Shown in pieces: positions 17,215 through 26,232 of a stretch of DNA of 45,884 bases. The notes below the pieces were generated by a model. That model was not told the DNA's origin. It made no database searches and was given only the letters and a program-made list of their open reading frames with translations. Numbering within the stretch: position 1 is the first letter of the stretch; every line of letters starts with the position of its first letter. Source of the DNA: an uncultured Pelagibacteraceae bacterium (GTDB taxonomy: Bacteria > Pseudomonadota > Alphaproteobacteria > Pelagibacterales > Pelagibacteraceae); the NCBI GenBank assembly GCA_902519375.1, contig CABYJS010000006.1, forward strand, positions 1 to 45,884, in the 5' to 3' direction. The translations under genes and the position numbers were made by a program.

Positions 17215-18083
17215 TTATTTCTATTTAAAATATATTCTAATGTCTCAGATAAATATTTTGACTTAGAACCATATTTCTTTAATTTACTTTTTATTTTAAA
17301 AATTAATTTATTAGCATATTTAATAGTATTTTTTTCTCCTAGTAAACTAATTAGAGTCGCTTTACCTTTTTTTTTGTCTTTGCCAGTTTTTTTTCCTGTA
17401 ATAAATAAGCTCCCTTTATTATCAATCAAATCGTCTGCAACTTGGAATAATAATCCAATATCAGCGCCTATATCTTCAAATCTTTTAATTTCTTTTTTAT
17501 TCCTTTTTTTTAAAATGAGAGGTGCTGCACAACAAAAACTAAAAAGTCTTCCTGTTTTTTTAATTTCCATTTCGATAATTCTTTTTTTTGAAATTTTTTT
17601 ATATTCATAACTTAGGTCTAAATATTGACCTCCAGCTATACCAAGATGTCCTGAACATTCAGAAATTTTATTAATTAAATTAATTTTTGTTTCTTCTGGA
17701 ATATCTAAATCTCTATGGCTTAAAATTTCATAAGCCATAGTTAAAAGAGAATTACCTGCCAACACTGCTGTAGACTCACCAAATTTGACATGAGTAGAAG
17801 GTTTGCCTCTTCTAATTGTGTCATTATCCATACAAGGCAAATCATCGTGAATTAATGAGTATGCATGAATACATTCAACTGCAGAACCTATAATAATTAA
17901 TGATCTATAATTTATTTTAAATAATGAGCCAATATCAATTAATATTTTTGATCTAATTTTTTTTCCTCCCGAGAATAAACCATATTTCATTGGTATAATT
18001 AATTCAGATTTTTTTTGTTTATTAATGAATCTTTTTAAAAAAAGATTTGTATCTTTAGCGATTTTATTTAATTTTTTTTTCAT
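17211..18083 (-). CDS. ispA: Farnesyl/geranyl diphosphate synthase (short-chain prenyltransferase)
   Basis: A 290-residue trans-prenyltransferase that joins DMAPP and IPP into geranyl and farnesyl diphosphate. The first aspartate-rich motif appears as [10 protein letters not shown], the insertion-bearing DDxxxxD form typical of bacterial FPP synthases, and the second as [21 protein letters not shown] provides the IPP-binding basic residues. It lies between xseB, which it overlaps by 20 bp, and dxs, which it overlaps by 4 bp, the common bacterial arrangement. Product length is inferred from family resemblance. The protein is unusually rich in lysine and asparagine, like its neighbours. Confidence 0.92.
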   Translation of the reverse strand: MKKKLNKIAKDTNLFLKRFINKQKKSELIIPMKYGLFSGGKKIRSKILIDIGSLFKINYRSLIIIGSAVECIHAYSLIHDDLPCMDNDTIRRGKPSTHVKFGESTAVLAGNSLLTMAYEILSHRDLDIPEETKINLINKISECSGHLGIAGGQYLDLSYEYKKISKKRIIEMEIKKTGRLFSFCCAAPLILKKRNKKEIKRFEDIGADIGLLFQVADDLIDNKGSLFITGKKTGKDKKKGKATLISLLGEKNTIKYANKLIFKIKSKLKKYGSKSKYLSETLEYILNRNK

Positions 18084-18318
18084 CTTTTTTTGAAGTTATT
18101 TTCAAAATATTTTCTTTTGTATTTTCGCTAACACTTTTAATATCTTTTTGAAATTTTTTTTCTATAAAATTATTAAGTCTTAATAGAATTTGATAATTTT
18201 CTATTGAATTTTCTAAATCTTTTTGATTTTCTAAATCTTCAATCATCTTATTTGCCTCTTGTGTTAATTCTTCAAGAGATAGGGCGTTATAATCATTTGG
18301 TAAATTTTTATCTTTCAT
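18064..18318 (-). CDS. xseB: Exodeoxyribonuclease VII small subunit
   Basis: An 84-residue protein matching the small subunit of exonuclease VII, which binds several copies of XseA and helps degrade single-stranded DNA during repair. The core LSLEELTQEANKMIEDLENQKDLENSIENY corresponds to the family's conserved helical hairpin; the C-terminal third is a low-complexity charged tail. No xseA is in this window. Position upstream of ispA and dxs is the standard context and supports the call. ATG 18318 lies only 20 bp from the divergent tsaC start. Confidence 0.85.
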   Translation of the reverse strand: MKDKNLPNDYNALSLEELTQEANKMIEDLENQKDLENSIENYQILLRLNNFIEKKFQKDIKSVSENTKENILKITSKKDEKKIK

Positions 18319-18323
18319 ATAAT
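18318..18323 (+). promoter_or_regulatory. Candidate -10 box for the Sua5/TsaC gene
   Basis: TATAAT occurs here on the plus strand, 15 bp before the ATG at 18339. A transcript would start near 18330 with a leader of about 9 nt. The box overlaps the first base of the divergent xseB start codon, so the -35 would have to lie inside xseB; none is obvious. Confidence 0.35.
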
Positions 18324-18338
18324 ACTCTCAGATAATAC

Positions 18339-19271
18339 ATGAAAATTAATCTTGCAAATATTAAAAAAGCCAAAAAAATCCTAGATAAGAGTGAGTGTGT
18401 GGCTATACCCACTGAAACTGTTTATGGATTAGCTGGCAAGGCTTATTCGGATAAAGCGTGTTTAAAAATATTTAAGCTCAAAAAAAGGCCAAAAAATAAT
18501 CCACTCATAGTTCATTATCACAATTGTAAGGATCTTGAAAAAGATTGTATTTTAAATAATGATTTTATTAGGTTGTATAAAAGTTTCTGTCCAGGTCCAA
18601 TCACATTTGTTTTAAATTTGAAAAGGAATTCAAAAATTTCTAAATTTGTTACTAACAATATGAAAACTTTAGCAGTTAGATTTCCAAAACATCCTGTAAC
18701 AAGAAACTTATTAAAAAAATTAAATTATCCATTGGCTGCACCTAGCGCTAATTTATCATCTAAGGTTAGTGCTGTAAATTCAAATGACGTAAGAGACGAT
18801 TTTGGAAAAAAGATAAAATATATATTGAATGGTGGAAAATCATCGATTGGTCTTGAGTCAACAATTGTTGATTTGAGAAACAAACCTAAAATTCTAAGAT
18901 TGGGTGGTTTAGAACCTTCATTGATACAAAAAATATTAAATAAAAAAGTCTCAATAAATAATAACCCATTAACGATATCTTCTCCTGGTCAATTTAAGCT
19001 TCATTATTCTCCTGGTATCCCAATTAGATTAAATGTAAAAAAAACTAAAAAAAATGAAGCTTTTTTATTAATAAATAAAAAAAAAGAAATTAAATCAAAT
19101 TATTATTTTTTATCTAAAAGTGGTAATTTAAAAGAGGCAGCAAGAAATTTATATAGTACGCTTAGAAAAATAAAAAAAAGTAAATATAAATCTATAGCTG
19201 TTAAAAAAATCCCTAACAGAGGAATAGGTAAGACGATTAATGATAGATTAAATAGAGCTTCAAAATTCTAA
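18339..19271 (+). CDS. tsaC: Threonylcarbamoyl-AMP synthase (Sua5/YwlC/TsaC family)
   Basis: This enzyme makes threonylcarbamoyl-AMP from threonine, bicarbonate and ATP for the t6A modification of tRNAs reading ANN codons. The N-terminal YrdC fold shows VAIPTETVYGLAGKA, KKRPKNNPLIVH, CPGPITFVL and AVRFPKHP, then AAPSANLSSKVS. At 310 residues it is the long Sua5 form: SPGQFKLHYSPG near residue 220 links to a second C-terminal domain. The ATG at 18339 is 20 bp from the divergent xseB. Its stop overlaps the next gene's ATG (TAATG at 19269-19273), so it is probably co-expressed with the ABC transporter, though a functional tie is not evident. Confidence 0.92.
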   Translation: MKINLANIKKAKKILDKSECVAIPTETVYGLAGKAYSDKACLKIFKLKKRPKNNPLIVHYHNCKDLEKDCILNNDFIRLYKSFCPGPITFVLNLKRNSKISKFVTNNMKTLAVRFPKHPVTRNLLKKLNYPLAAPSANLSSKVSAVNSNDVRDDFGKKIKYILNGGKSSIGLESTIVDLRNKPKILRLGGLEPSLIQKILNKKVSINNNPLTISSPGQFKLHYSPGIPIRLNVKKTKKNEAFLLINKKKEIKSNYYFLSKSGNLKEAARNLYSTLRKIKKSKYKSIAVKKIPNRGIGKTINDRLNRASKF

Positions 19272-20005
19272 TGACTAGTCCACTAGAAGTGATTGAATTG
19301 ACAAAGATTTATAATAATAAAGAGGCTGTAAAAAATATCTCTTTCAGAATAAATAAAAATGAGATCATAGGAATCCTTGGTCCAAATGGTTGTGGAAAAA
19401 CAACCACAATAGGATTGATATTGGGATTATTAAAACCTTCAAAAGGGAAAGTGCTTATAAATGGAATTTCAATTGAATATAAAAGAGTAGAGTTATTAAA
19501 TAATCTCAACTTTATTTCTCCTTACATAGAATTACCAAAAAAGTTATCTGTTCAACAAAATTTGGAAGTTTATGGAAGACTTTATGATGTTAAAAATCTT
19601 AAATCAAAAATTAAAGAGCTCGCTGAAAAACTTAGACTTAACCAAATTATAGATAAGATTACTGGAGAGCTTTCTTCTGGACAAAAAAATAGAGTAAGTC
19701 TTGCAAAATCAATCATCAATAATCCTAAGGTATTACTTCTTGACGAACCAACTGCATCTTTAGACCCAGAAACTGGAGATTTTGTTAGAAGTTTTTTGGA
19801 AGATTATCAAAAGGAAAATGAAGCATCTATTTTACTCGCCTCACATAATATGAATGAAGTAGAAAGATTATGTTCATCTGTTTTAATGATGAAAAATGGA
19901 GTTATTATTGATAGGGACAGTCCTAACGAATTAATTAAAAAACATGGTCGAAAAAACCTGGAAGAGGTTTTTTTAAAACTTAATAGGGAAAAAAATGAAT
20001 CTTAA
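19271..20005 (+). CDS. ABC-2 type transporter, ATP-binding protein
   Basis: A 244-residue ATPase subunit. The Walker A motif GPNGCGKT is at residues 37-44, the ABC signature LSSGQ at 134-138, Walker B VLLLDEP at about 154-160, and the switch histidine in LLASHNMNEVERL. The layout resembles the CcmA/NodI/DrrA class that pairs with ABC-2 permeases to export lipids, polysaccharides or drugs. The C-terminus HGRKNLEEVFLKL is typical of that class. It overlaps the permease gene by 11 bp and the tsaC stop by 1 bp. Substrate unknown; nothing nearby indicates one. Confidence 0.9.
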   Translation: MTSPLEVIELTKIYNNKEAVKNISFRINKNEIIGILGPNGCGKTTTIGLILGLLKPSKGKVLINGISIEYKRVELLNNLNFISPYIELPKKLSVQQNLEVYGRLYDVKNLKSKIKELAEKLRLNQIIDKITGELSSGQKNRVSLAKSIINNPKVLLLDEPTASLDPETGDFVRSFLEDYQKENEASILLASHNMNEVERLCSSVLMMKNGVIIDRDSPNELIKKHGRKNLEEVFLKLNREKNES

Positions 20006-20786
20006 CAAAATGTATGGCCTTTTTTTAAGGCATTTTTTTTTAATAAAAAGTTCTTTACCAAGAATTTTAGATCTTATTTATTGGCCTACAATACAAATAA
20101 TTCTTTGGGGTTTTATTTCAAAATTTTTTTCAGTCTATAGTAATTATTATAATGATGCTCTTGGTGTAATACTTACTTGTGCAATACTTTATGACATTCT
20201 ATTTAGATCAAGTATAAGCTTTAATATGTTATTCTTAGAGGAGATATGGAGTAGAAACTTTACAAATTTATTTATAGCCCCTTTAAAACTTAAAGAAATA
20301 ATCATAGCACTAATTTTTACTGCTTTAGTAAGAACACTGATTGGACTTGTGCCAGCAATTCTTTTAACTTCACCATTATTTGGTGTTTCAATTTTAAAAT
20401 TGGGCTTTCCTCTGCTTTTATTATTTTTAAGTCTATATATTTTTGGAATTACTCTAGGTCTATTTGTTAGTGCTGGACTTATAAGGTTTGGTCCATCTTT
20501 TGAAAATATAGCCTGGTCTTCTTTATTCTTGTTAGCTCCTCTAGGTTGTATATATTACCCAATAGAAATTCTTCCCAATTTTTTTCAAATAATAGCTAAA
20601 GGATTGCCACTAGTTTACATTTTTGATGAAACCAGAAACATTTTATTAAATGGTTTTATTAATTATGAGAATTTAAGACAAGCTTATTATCTAAATCTAA
20701 TTTATTTAACATTGGGAATATTTTTGTTTTATTTATCATTTTTGAAAGCACGTATTAAAGGAACTTTAATAAATATGGGTGAGTAA
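19995..20786 (+). CDS. ABC-2 type transporter, permease
   Basis: A 263-residue membrane protein with about six transmembrane helices and an amphipathic N-terminus (LFLRHFFLIKSSLPRILDLIYWPTIQ) as in NodJ/DrrB-type permeases. A central segment APLKLKEIIIA after the second helix pair fits the coupling region of these permeases, and LPLVYIFDETRNILLNG near the C-terminus precedes the last helix. It pairs with the ATPase encoded just upstream (11-bp overlap). The stop codon lies 2 bp before the 3' end of the opposing tRNA-Arg gene. Export of a lipid- or glycan-like substrate is a family-level guess only. Confidence 0.88.
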   Translation: MNLNKMYGLFLRHFFLIKSSLPRILDLIYWPTIQIILWGFISKFFSVYSNYYNDALGVILTCAILYDILFRSSISFNMLFLEEIWSRNFTNLFIAPLKLKEIIIALIFTALVRTLIGLVPAILLTSPLFGVSILKLGFPLLLLFLSLYIFGITLGLFVSAGLIRFGPSFENIAWSSLFLLAPLGCIYYPIEILPNFFQIIAKGLPLVYIFDETRNILLNGFINYENLRQAYYLNLIYLTLGIFLFYLSFLKARIKGTLINMGE

Positions 20787-20788
20787 TG

Positions 20789-20865
20789 GTGCGCCTGCTA
20801 GGAGTCGAACCCAGAACCTCCTGATCCGAAGTCAGGCGCTCTATCCAGTTGAGCTACAAGCGCAT
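20789..20865 (-). tRNA. tRNA-Arg (anticodon TCG)
   Basis: The minus strand from 20865 gives acceptor GCGCTTG/CAGGCGC (with one G-T pair), a D-arm, anticodon stem CCTGA/TCAGG with loop CTTCGGA (anticodon TCG), a short variable loop, and a T-arm CTGGG-TTCGACT-CCTAG. The discriminator is A, and CCA is encoded at 20789-20791. It reads CGA codons. It lies between the ABC permease and rluD, both on the plus strand. Confidence 0.97.
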
Positions 20866-20886
20866 ATGATATTAATATAACATTTT

Positions 20887-21867
20887 ATGGAAAAAAAAAT
20901 AAATTTGATTGTAGCAGATAATAACAAAAACCTTCGTGTTGATGTTTTTATAAGCAAAAAAGAAAATGATATAAGTAGAACAAGAGCTAAAAATCTAATT
21001 TTAAATAAAAAATTAAAATTGAATCATAAATTAATGGAGGATCCATCAAAAAAAATCTCCACTAATGACATTTTAGAGCTAACAATTCCAGAACCGAAGA
21101 AAGCTTCCCTAAAACCTTATGAATATAAGTTGGATATTACTTATGAGGATGAAGATTTGATTGTAATAAATAAACCTGCTGGAATTGTAATGCATCCTGG
21201 TGCAGGAAATTTTGATAATACAATCGTAAATGCTTTAATTAATTATAATAAAAACTCTTTATCAAATATTGGTGATGAGCTTAGACCTGGAATAGTTCAT
21301 AGAATTGACAAAAATACTTCTGGTTTAGTTGTAATTGCAAAAAATAATCAAACTCACGAACATCTTTCAATTCAGTTTAGTAAACATTCTATTAAAAGAA
21401 TTTATCAATTGTTAATCTGGGGAAAAATCAGACCCGCTAAAGGAAAGATTGAAACTTTAATTACCCGAAGTTCTAAGAACAGGCAGATGATGGAAGTTAG
21501 TAATACAAAAGGAAAAAAAGCAGTAACAAATTATAAGACTATAGAAGTTTTTGAAAATAAGAATATTCCAACTTTAAGTTTATTAGAATGTGAGTTGGAA
21601 ACGGGAAGAACACATCAAATCAGGGTTCATATGAACTTTTTGGGCAATAGTATAGTTGGAGATGATAAGTATAAAAAAAAATTCAAAAAAATTAAAGACA
21701 TCAATCCAATTTTAGAAGAAAATCTTATCGGTCTTAAAAGACAATTCCTTCATGCAAAGATAGTTGGGTTTATTCATCCAAAAAAAAATAAAAGAATGGT
21801 TTTTAATTCAATTTTACCCAAAGAACTTGAAATTATTTTAAAAAAACTAAGAAAAACCACCAAATAA
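20887..21867 (+). CDS. rluD: 23S rRNA pseudouridine synthase (RluD family)
   Basis: A 326-residue RluA/RluD-type pseudouridine synthase. An N-terminal S4 RNA-binding domain covers roughly residues 12-70 (RVDVFISKKENDISRTRAKNLI). The catalytic domain has YEDEDLIVINKPAGIVMHPG and the active-site aspartate Asp141 in RPGIVHRIDKNTSG. ETGRTHQIRVHM is the conserved C-terminal motif. RluD modifies positions 1911, 1915 and 1917 in helix 69 of E. coli 23S rRNA; the S4 domain and residue pattern favour RluD over RluC, but the exact target is inferred. rpoH follows after 40 bp. Confidence 0.9.
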   Translation: MEKKINLIVADNNKNLRVDVFISKKENDISRTRAKNLILNKKLKLNHKLMEDPSKKISTNDILELTIPEPKKASLKPYEYKLDITYEDEDLIVINKPAGIVMHPGAGNFDNTIVNALINYNKNSLSNIGDELRPGIVHRIDKNTSGLVVIAKNNQTHEHLSIQFSKHSIKRIYQLLIWGKIRPAKGKIETLITRSSKNRQMMEVSNTKGKKAVTNYKTIEVFENKNIPTLSLLECELETGRTHQIRVHMNFLGNSIVGDDKYKKKFKKIKDINPILEENLIGLKRQFLHAKIVGFIHPKKNKRMVFNSILPKELEIILKKLRKTTK

Positions 21868-21871
21868 GATA

Positions 21872-21899
21872 TTGAAAAAATAAAAATATAAATTAGATA
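21872..21899 (+). promoter_or_regulatory. Candidate promoter for rpoH
   Basis: TTGAAA (21872-21877) and TAGATA (21894-21899) are 16 bp apart in the 40-bp gap before rpoH. A start near 21906 would put the ATG at 21908 almost at the 5' end of the message. The surrounding DNA is nearly all A and T, so the match is only suggestive. Confidence 0.35.
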
Positions 21900-21907
21900 A
21901 ATTATCT

Positions 21908-22801
21908 ATGTGTGCTGCTATAAATAATAATCTTCCAATCCTTACCAATGAGGGAGGTTTGTCTGCTTATTTAGATCAAATTAAAAAGTTTCCAATGCTT
22001 GATGCTGAGGAGGAATATATGCTTGCAAAAAATTGGAAAACTACAGGAAATTTAAAAGCTGCAGAAAAATTAGTCACTAGCCATCTTAGGTTAGTTGCAA
22101 AAATTGCAATGGGTTATAAGGGTTACGGTTTACCTGTGAATGAAATGATATCTGAAGGAAATGTAGGTTTAATGCAAGCTGTAAAAAAATTTGAACCTGA
22201 AAAAGGTTTTAGATTGGCAACATATGCAATGTGGTGGATAAAAGCATCCATACAAGAATATATATTAAGATCTTGGAGTTTAGTGAAAATTGGAACTACT
22301 GCAGCACAAAAAAAACTCTTTTTTAATCTTAAAAAATTAAAAAATCAAATTGCACCCCAGTCTGAAGGTGATTTAAGAAATGAGCATGTTAATGAGATTG
22401 CAAACAAACTTGCTGTTAGTAAAGATGAAGTAGTTTCAATGAATCGGAGGTTATCTGGAAAAGAATTTTCACTTAATGCTCAAGTTGGTGAAGATGGTGA
22501 TGAATGGCAAGACTGGTTAGTAGATAAAGAGCTAGATCATGATCTTAAATTTGCTCATCAGGAAGAAATGAGTCAAAGAAAAGATTTATTAAAGGACTCT
22601 ATTAAAATTCTAAATGATAGAGAAAAAGAAATATTGTATTCTAGAAGATTGAACGATGATCCAACTACTCTTGAAGATCTAAGTAAAAAATATAATATTA
22701 GCAGAGAAAGAGTTAGACAGATTGAAAATAAAGCTTTTGAAAAACTTCAAAAACATATGTTACTTCTAGCAAAGTCAAAAAATTTATTGCCAGTTAACTA
22801 A
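21908..22801 (+). CDS. rpoH: RNA polymerase sigma-32 factor (heat shock sigma)
   Basis: A 297-residue group 3 sigma factor of the RpoH type. Region 2 spans [20 protein letters not shown] through [22 protein letters not shown] (about residues 57-123), containing the core-binding and -10 recognition helices. The RpoH box region [12 protein letters not shown] is at 134-145, which distinguishes it from RpoD. Region 4.2 with its helix-turn-helix ends in [22 protein letters not shown]11 genomes are known to keep very few sigma factors, RpoD and RpoH, so this one probably carries a wide share of stress regulation. FtsH, which degrades RpoH in E. coli, is encoded at 27288-29189. Its stop overlaps the purA stop by 4 bp. 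Confidence 0.95.
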   Translation: MCAAINNNLPILTNEGGLSAYLDQIKKFPMLDAEEEYMLAKNWKTTGNLKAAEKLVTSHLRLVAKIAMGYKGYGLPVNEMISEGNVGLMQAVKKFEPEKGFRLATYAMWWIKASIQEYILRSWSLVKIGTTAAQKKLFFNLKKLKNQIAPQSEGDLRNEHVNEIANKLAVSKDEVVSMNRRLSGKEFSLNAQVGEDGDEWQDWLVDKELDHDLKFAHQEEMSQRKDLLKDSIKILNDREKEILYSRRLNDDPTTLEDLSKKYNISRERVRQIENKAFEKLQKHMLLLAKSKNLLPVN

Positions 22802-24090
22802 TCTTCGAAGGGATTTTTTATTAATATAGTGTCTTCTCTCTCTGGGCTAGTTGAAATACTTGAAATCTTCGTTTCAACAAAATCTTCGATAGCATAGATA
22901 TAATTTTTAGCATTTTCTGGAAGTTCTTCAATATTCTTAATTCCATTAGTTGATGTTTTCCAGCCAGGAAAAGTTTTATAAATAGGTTTAATTCTTAATT
23001 GGTCTTCAACAGAGGCTGGAAGATAATCTATCTTATTTCCATTTAGATCATATTGAGTACACACCTTAATTTCATCTAATTCATCAAGGACATCTAATTT
23101 AGTTAAGGCTATACCATCTATTCCTGAAATTTTAATAGTCTGTCTCACTAAAACACCATCAAACCAACCACACCTTCTTTTACGACTTGTTACAGTGCCA
23201 AATTCTTTACCTCTAGTGCCTAAAAGTTCGCCTATATCATCTTTTAATTCTGTTGGAAAAGGACCCTCTCCCACTCTTGTAGTGTATGCTTTAGTTATTC
23301 CTAAAACATAATTTATAGTATTTAGTCCACATCCTGTTCCTGTTGCAGCGCTGGACGCAACTGTATTTGATGATGTTACAAAAGGATAGGTGCCATGGTC
23401 AACATCCAACAGAATACCTTGAGCTCCTTCAAAAAGTATCTTTTTCTTTTGTCTTTTAAATTCATCAATTTTTAACCAAACTGGTTGAGAAAACTTCAAA
23501 ATCTGTGGAGCAATTTTTAATAAATCTTTTTTAAGTTTTTCTTTTTCAAAAATTTTTTTACCTAAACCTTTACGAATAGCATTATGATGCATTAAAACTG
23601 ACTCTAATCTTTGGTCTAAATTTTTTTCTGATCTTAAATCCATAACTCTTATCGATCTTCTCCCAACTTTATCCTCATATGCTGGTCCTATACCTCTTCT
23701 AGTAGTTCCTATTTTTCCTTCTCCAGCAGAATCCTCTCTTATTTCATCCATTTCACGATGAAACGGTAGTATTAAATTCGCAGACTCGGAGATAATAAAA
23801 TTTTTGACATCTACATTGATACCTTTTGATTTAATCTCATCTATTTCTTCAAGCAAAGACCAAGGGTCTACTACAACTCCATTTCCAATTACAGATATCT
23901 TATTTTTTCTTACGACTCCAGATGGAAGTAATCGTAGTTTATATGTAACTCCATCTATAACTAGCGTATGACCAGCATTGTGACCTCCTTGGAATCTAAT
24001 AACAACATCAGCTTGTTCTGAAAGCCAGTCTACTATCTTTCCCTTTCCTTCGTCCCCCCATTGTGAACCAACAACAACAATATTTCTCAT
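22798..24090 (-). CDS. purA: Adenylosuccinate synthetase
   Basis: PurA joins IMP and aspartate using GTP, the first committed step to AMP. The P-loop [16 protein letters not shown] is at the N-terminus, with the catalytic Asp of the GDEGKGK loop and the His of QGGHNAGHT both present. [26 protein letters not shown], and TKLDVLDEL near the guanine site follow in order. Length (430 residues) is normal. It is the last gene of the long minus-strand run, its ATG overlapping the thiD stop by 1 bp, and it ends against rpoH with a 4-bp overlap (CTAA). Confidence 0.97.
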   Translation of the reverse strand: MRNIVVVGSQWGDEGKGKIVDWLSEQADVVIRFQGGHNAGHTLVIDGVTYKLRLLPSGVVRKNKISVIGNGVVVDPWSLLEEIDEIKSKGINVDVKNFIISESANLILPFHREMDEIREDSAGEGKIGTTRRGIGPAYEDKVGRRSIRVMDLRSEKNLDQRLESVLMHHNAIRKGLGKKIFEKEKLKKDLLKIAPQILKFSQPVWLKIDEFKRQKKKILFEGAQGILLDVDHGTYPFVTSSNTVASSAATGTGCGLNTINYVLGITKAYTTRVGEGPFPTELKDDIGELLGTRGKEFGTVTSRKRRCGWFDGVLVRQTIKISGIDGIALTKLDVLDELDEIKVCTQYDLNGNKIDYLPASVEDQLRIKPIYKTFPGWKTSTNGIKNIEELPENAKNYIYAIEDFVETKISSISTSPEREDTILIKNPFED

Positions 24091-24902
24091 TATCTAAATT
24101 TTTTATCTATTTTGATTGAGTTAAGATGATTTATAGGACCATGACCTTTCCCATATTTAGGATTAGTTAATATGGCAGAATTTACATATTTAATTCCTAG
24201 ATCACAAGCTTTGTTAATACTTTTTCCACATGAAAAAAAAGTTGTTATTGCACTGGATAATGTACATCCGGTTCCATGAGTGTTTTTTGTATTATATCTT
24301 AAATTTTTGAAAACCCTGAAACTAGATTTATTTAAGAAAACATCCTCTACTTGCTTAGATTTTAAGTGTCCACCTTTAATCAGTACGTTATTGGCTCCTA
24401 AATCTATTAGTTGATATGCTGCTAGAGTCATGTCCTTTACACTTTTGATTTTAATACCAGTTAAAACTTCAGCCTCGGGAATGTTTGGTGTAATTAAGGA
24501 AACTTGTTTAATAAGTTTCATTTTTAAAGTTTGAATAGCTTTGTCATCTATTAATTTTGCTCCTCCCTTTGCAACCATAACAGGATCTAAAATTACTTTT
24601 TTGATTTTTATTCTTTTTAAAGACTCAACTACTTTTGTAATTATTTCTGTTGAATGAAGCATACCAATTTTTATAGCATCAGGTTTAATATCCATTGCTG
24701 AATAAATTATTTGATTTTTTATTTGATCGGGTGAGATAGATATTACTGATTTAACACCTAGGGTATTTTGAACTGTTATTGCAGTAATAGCAGTCATTGC
24801 ATATGATCCAAGGCTAGTCACAGTTTTAATGTCTGCTTGAATTCCTGCTCCACCAGATGAGTCTGATCCTGCAATAATCAAAATTTTGGATTTCGGATAC
24901 AA
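24090..24902 (-). CDS. thiD: Hydroxymethylpyrimidine (phosphate) kinase
   Basis: ThiD phosphorylates HMP and HMP-phosphate to HMP-pyrophosphate for thiamine synthesis. The 270-residue ribokinase-fold protein has [16 protein letters not shown] at the N-terminus, [13 protein letters not shown] in the middle, [10 protein letters not shown], and the anion-hole/catalytic motif [15 protein letters not shown] near residue 210. No HMP synthase ThiC is in the window; SAR11 cells are reported to lack it and to take up HMP from seawater, so ThiD together with ThiE (43754-44368) suits a salvage route. It lies between glmM (1-bp gap) and purA (1-bp overlap). Confidence 0.94.
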   Translation of the reverse strand: MYPKSKILIIAGSDSSGGAGIQADIKTVTSLGSYAMTAITAITVQNTLGVKSVISISPDQIKNQIIYSAMDIKPDAIKIGMLHSTEIITKVVESLKRIKIKKVILDPVMVAKGGAKLIDDKAIQTLKMKLIKQVSLITPNIPEAEVLTGIKIKSVKDMTLAAYQLIDLGANNVLIKGGHLKSKQVEDVFLNKSSFRVFKNLRYNTKNTHGTGCTLSSAITTFFSCGKSINKACDLGIKYVNSAILTNPKYGKGHGPINHLNSIKIDKKFR

Positions 24903-24903
24903 T

Positions 24904-26229
24904 TTAATTAAGAGTTTTGATAATATTATTCATACATTTTTTAAGTAAAACTTCGTTTTTACTTTCACCCATTATTCTTATTTTTTGTTCAGTGCCAGAT
25001 TTTCTTACAAGAATTCTACCTTGTCCTTTAATCAATTTATTAGAAATTCTTATTGAATTTTTAACAGATAATTTTTTAAGCATATTTTCATTTTTTATAT
25101 TTAAGTTAACTAAGAATTGAGGTGTTTTTTCGAATACATCAAAAAAATTACTTGCTTTTATATTTTTATTTAAGGCTTTAATAACTTCTAAAGCTACTAA
25201 AAGTCCATCACCAGTTGTGGCAAATTTTCCCAGAATAATATGCCCTGATTGCTCTCCCCCTAAATTAAATTTTTTTTTCTGCATAATTTCTTTCACATAT
25301 CTATCACCTACATTTGCTCTAATAAATTTAATTTTTTTTCTTTTTAAAAATTTTTCCAATCCATAGTTAGACATTAAAGTTCCAACAACACCGCCTTTGA
25401 GAATCTTTTTCTTGTTCCACTGAAGAGCTAAAGCTGCTATTATTTGATCACCGTCTATTATAAGCCCTTTTTCATCACACATTATTAATCTATCAGCGTC
25501 TCCGTCTAGTGAAATTCCTAAATTCGCTCTATGTTTTTTAACATATTTTTGAAGTTTCTTTGGAGATGTTGAGCCACAATTTTTATTGATATTAAAACCA
25601 TTGGGTTTGTTGCCAATTACAATTAATTTTGCACCTAGAGACCTAATCATTTTAGGAGCAGATTTGTAACCTGCGCCATTAGCACAATCTAAGACTATTT
25701 TCATATTTTTTAATTTAAAATTGCTAGGAATTCTTTTTTTTAAAATTTTAATGTAATCATCAGTTCCTGACTCTAGTCTTTTTACCCTGCCTAAGAGTTT
25801 TGGTTTTGACAAATACTTTTCTACCCTACTATCAATTAACATTTCAATTTTCTTTTGAATTTTGTCAGATAGTTTTAATCCATCTGGGCCAAACAGTTTA
25901 AGACCATTATCATAAAATAAATTGTGAGAAGCAGTTATCATGATTCCTAAATTTGCCCTCATCGATTTAGTAAGCATGGCCAAACCATTGGTTGGCAATG
26001 GACCTAGTGTAAAAACATGCATTCCAGCAGAGGCTAAGCCTGAAACAAGTGCTGGTTCTAGTGCATAACCAGATAATCTAGTATCTTTAGCAATAATAGC
26101 GGTTTGTTTTTTTTTTTTTAAATTAGTAAAATATTTGCCTGCAGCTAGCCCAAACTTAAAAAACATATCTCCATTAATATTTTTACTATTAACTTGTCCT
26201 CTAATTCCATCAGTACCAAAATATTTCAT
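24904..26229 (-). CDS. glmM: Phosphoglucosamine mutase
   Basis: GlmM converts glucosamine 6-phosphate to glucosamine 1-phosphate for peptidoglycan and lipopolysaccharide precursors. The 441-residue chain starts MKYFGTDGIRG, the family hallmark. The phosphoserine loop is MITASHN with Ser101, the Mg-binding loop is SLDGDADRLIM near residue 240, GGEQSGHII binds the sugar, and the C-terminal VRKSGTEQKIRIM binds phosphate. All are intact, so it should be active. It follows folP by 3 bp; ftsH-folP-glmM is a common bacterial order. Confidence 0.97.
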   Translation of the reverse strand: MKYFGTDGIRGQVNSKNINGDMFFKFGLAAGKYFTNLKKKKQTAIIAKDTRLSGYALEPALVSGLASAGMHVFTLGPLPTNGLAMLTKSMRANLGIMITASHNLFYDNGLKLFGPDGLKLSDKIQKKIEMLIDSRVEKYLSKPKLLGRVKRLESGTDDYIKILKKRIPSNFKLKNMKIVLDCANGAGYKSAPKMIRSLGAKLIVIGNKPNGFNINKNCGSTSPKKLQKYVKKHRANLGISLDGDADRLIMCDEKGLIIDGDQIIAALALQWNKKKILKGGVVGTLMSNYGLEKFLKRKKIKFIRANVGDRYVKEIMQKKKFNLGGEQSGHIILGKFATTGDGLLVALEVIKALNKNIKASNFFDVFEKTPQFLVNLNIKNENMLKKLSVKNSIRISNKLIKGQGRILVRKSGTEQKIRIMGESKNEVLLKKCMNNIIKTLN

Positions 26230-26232
26230 TTT

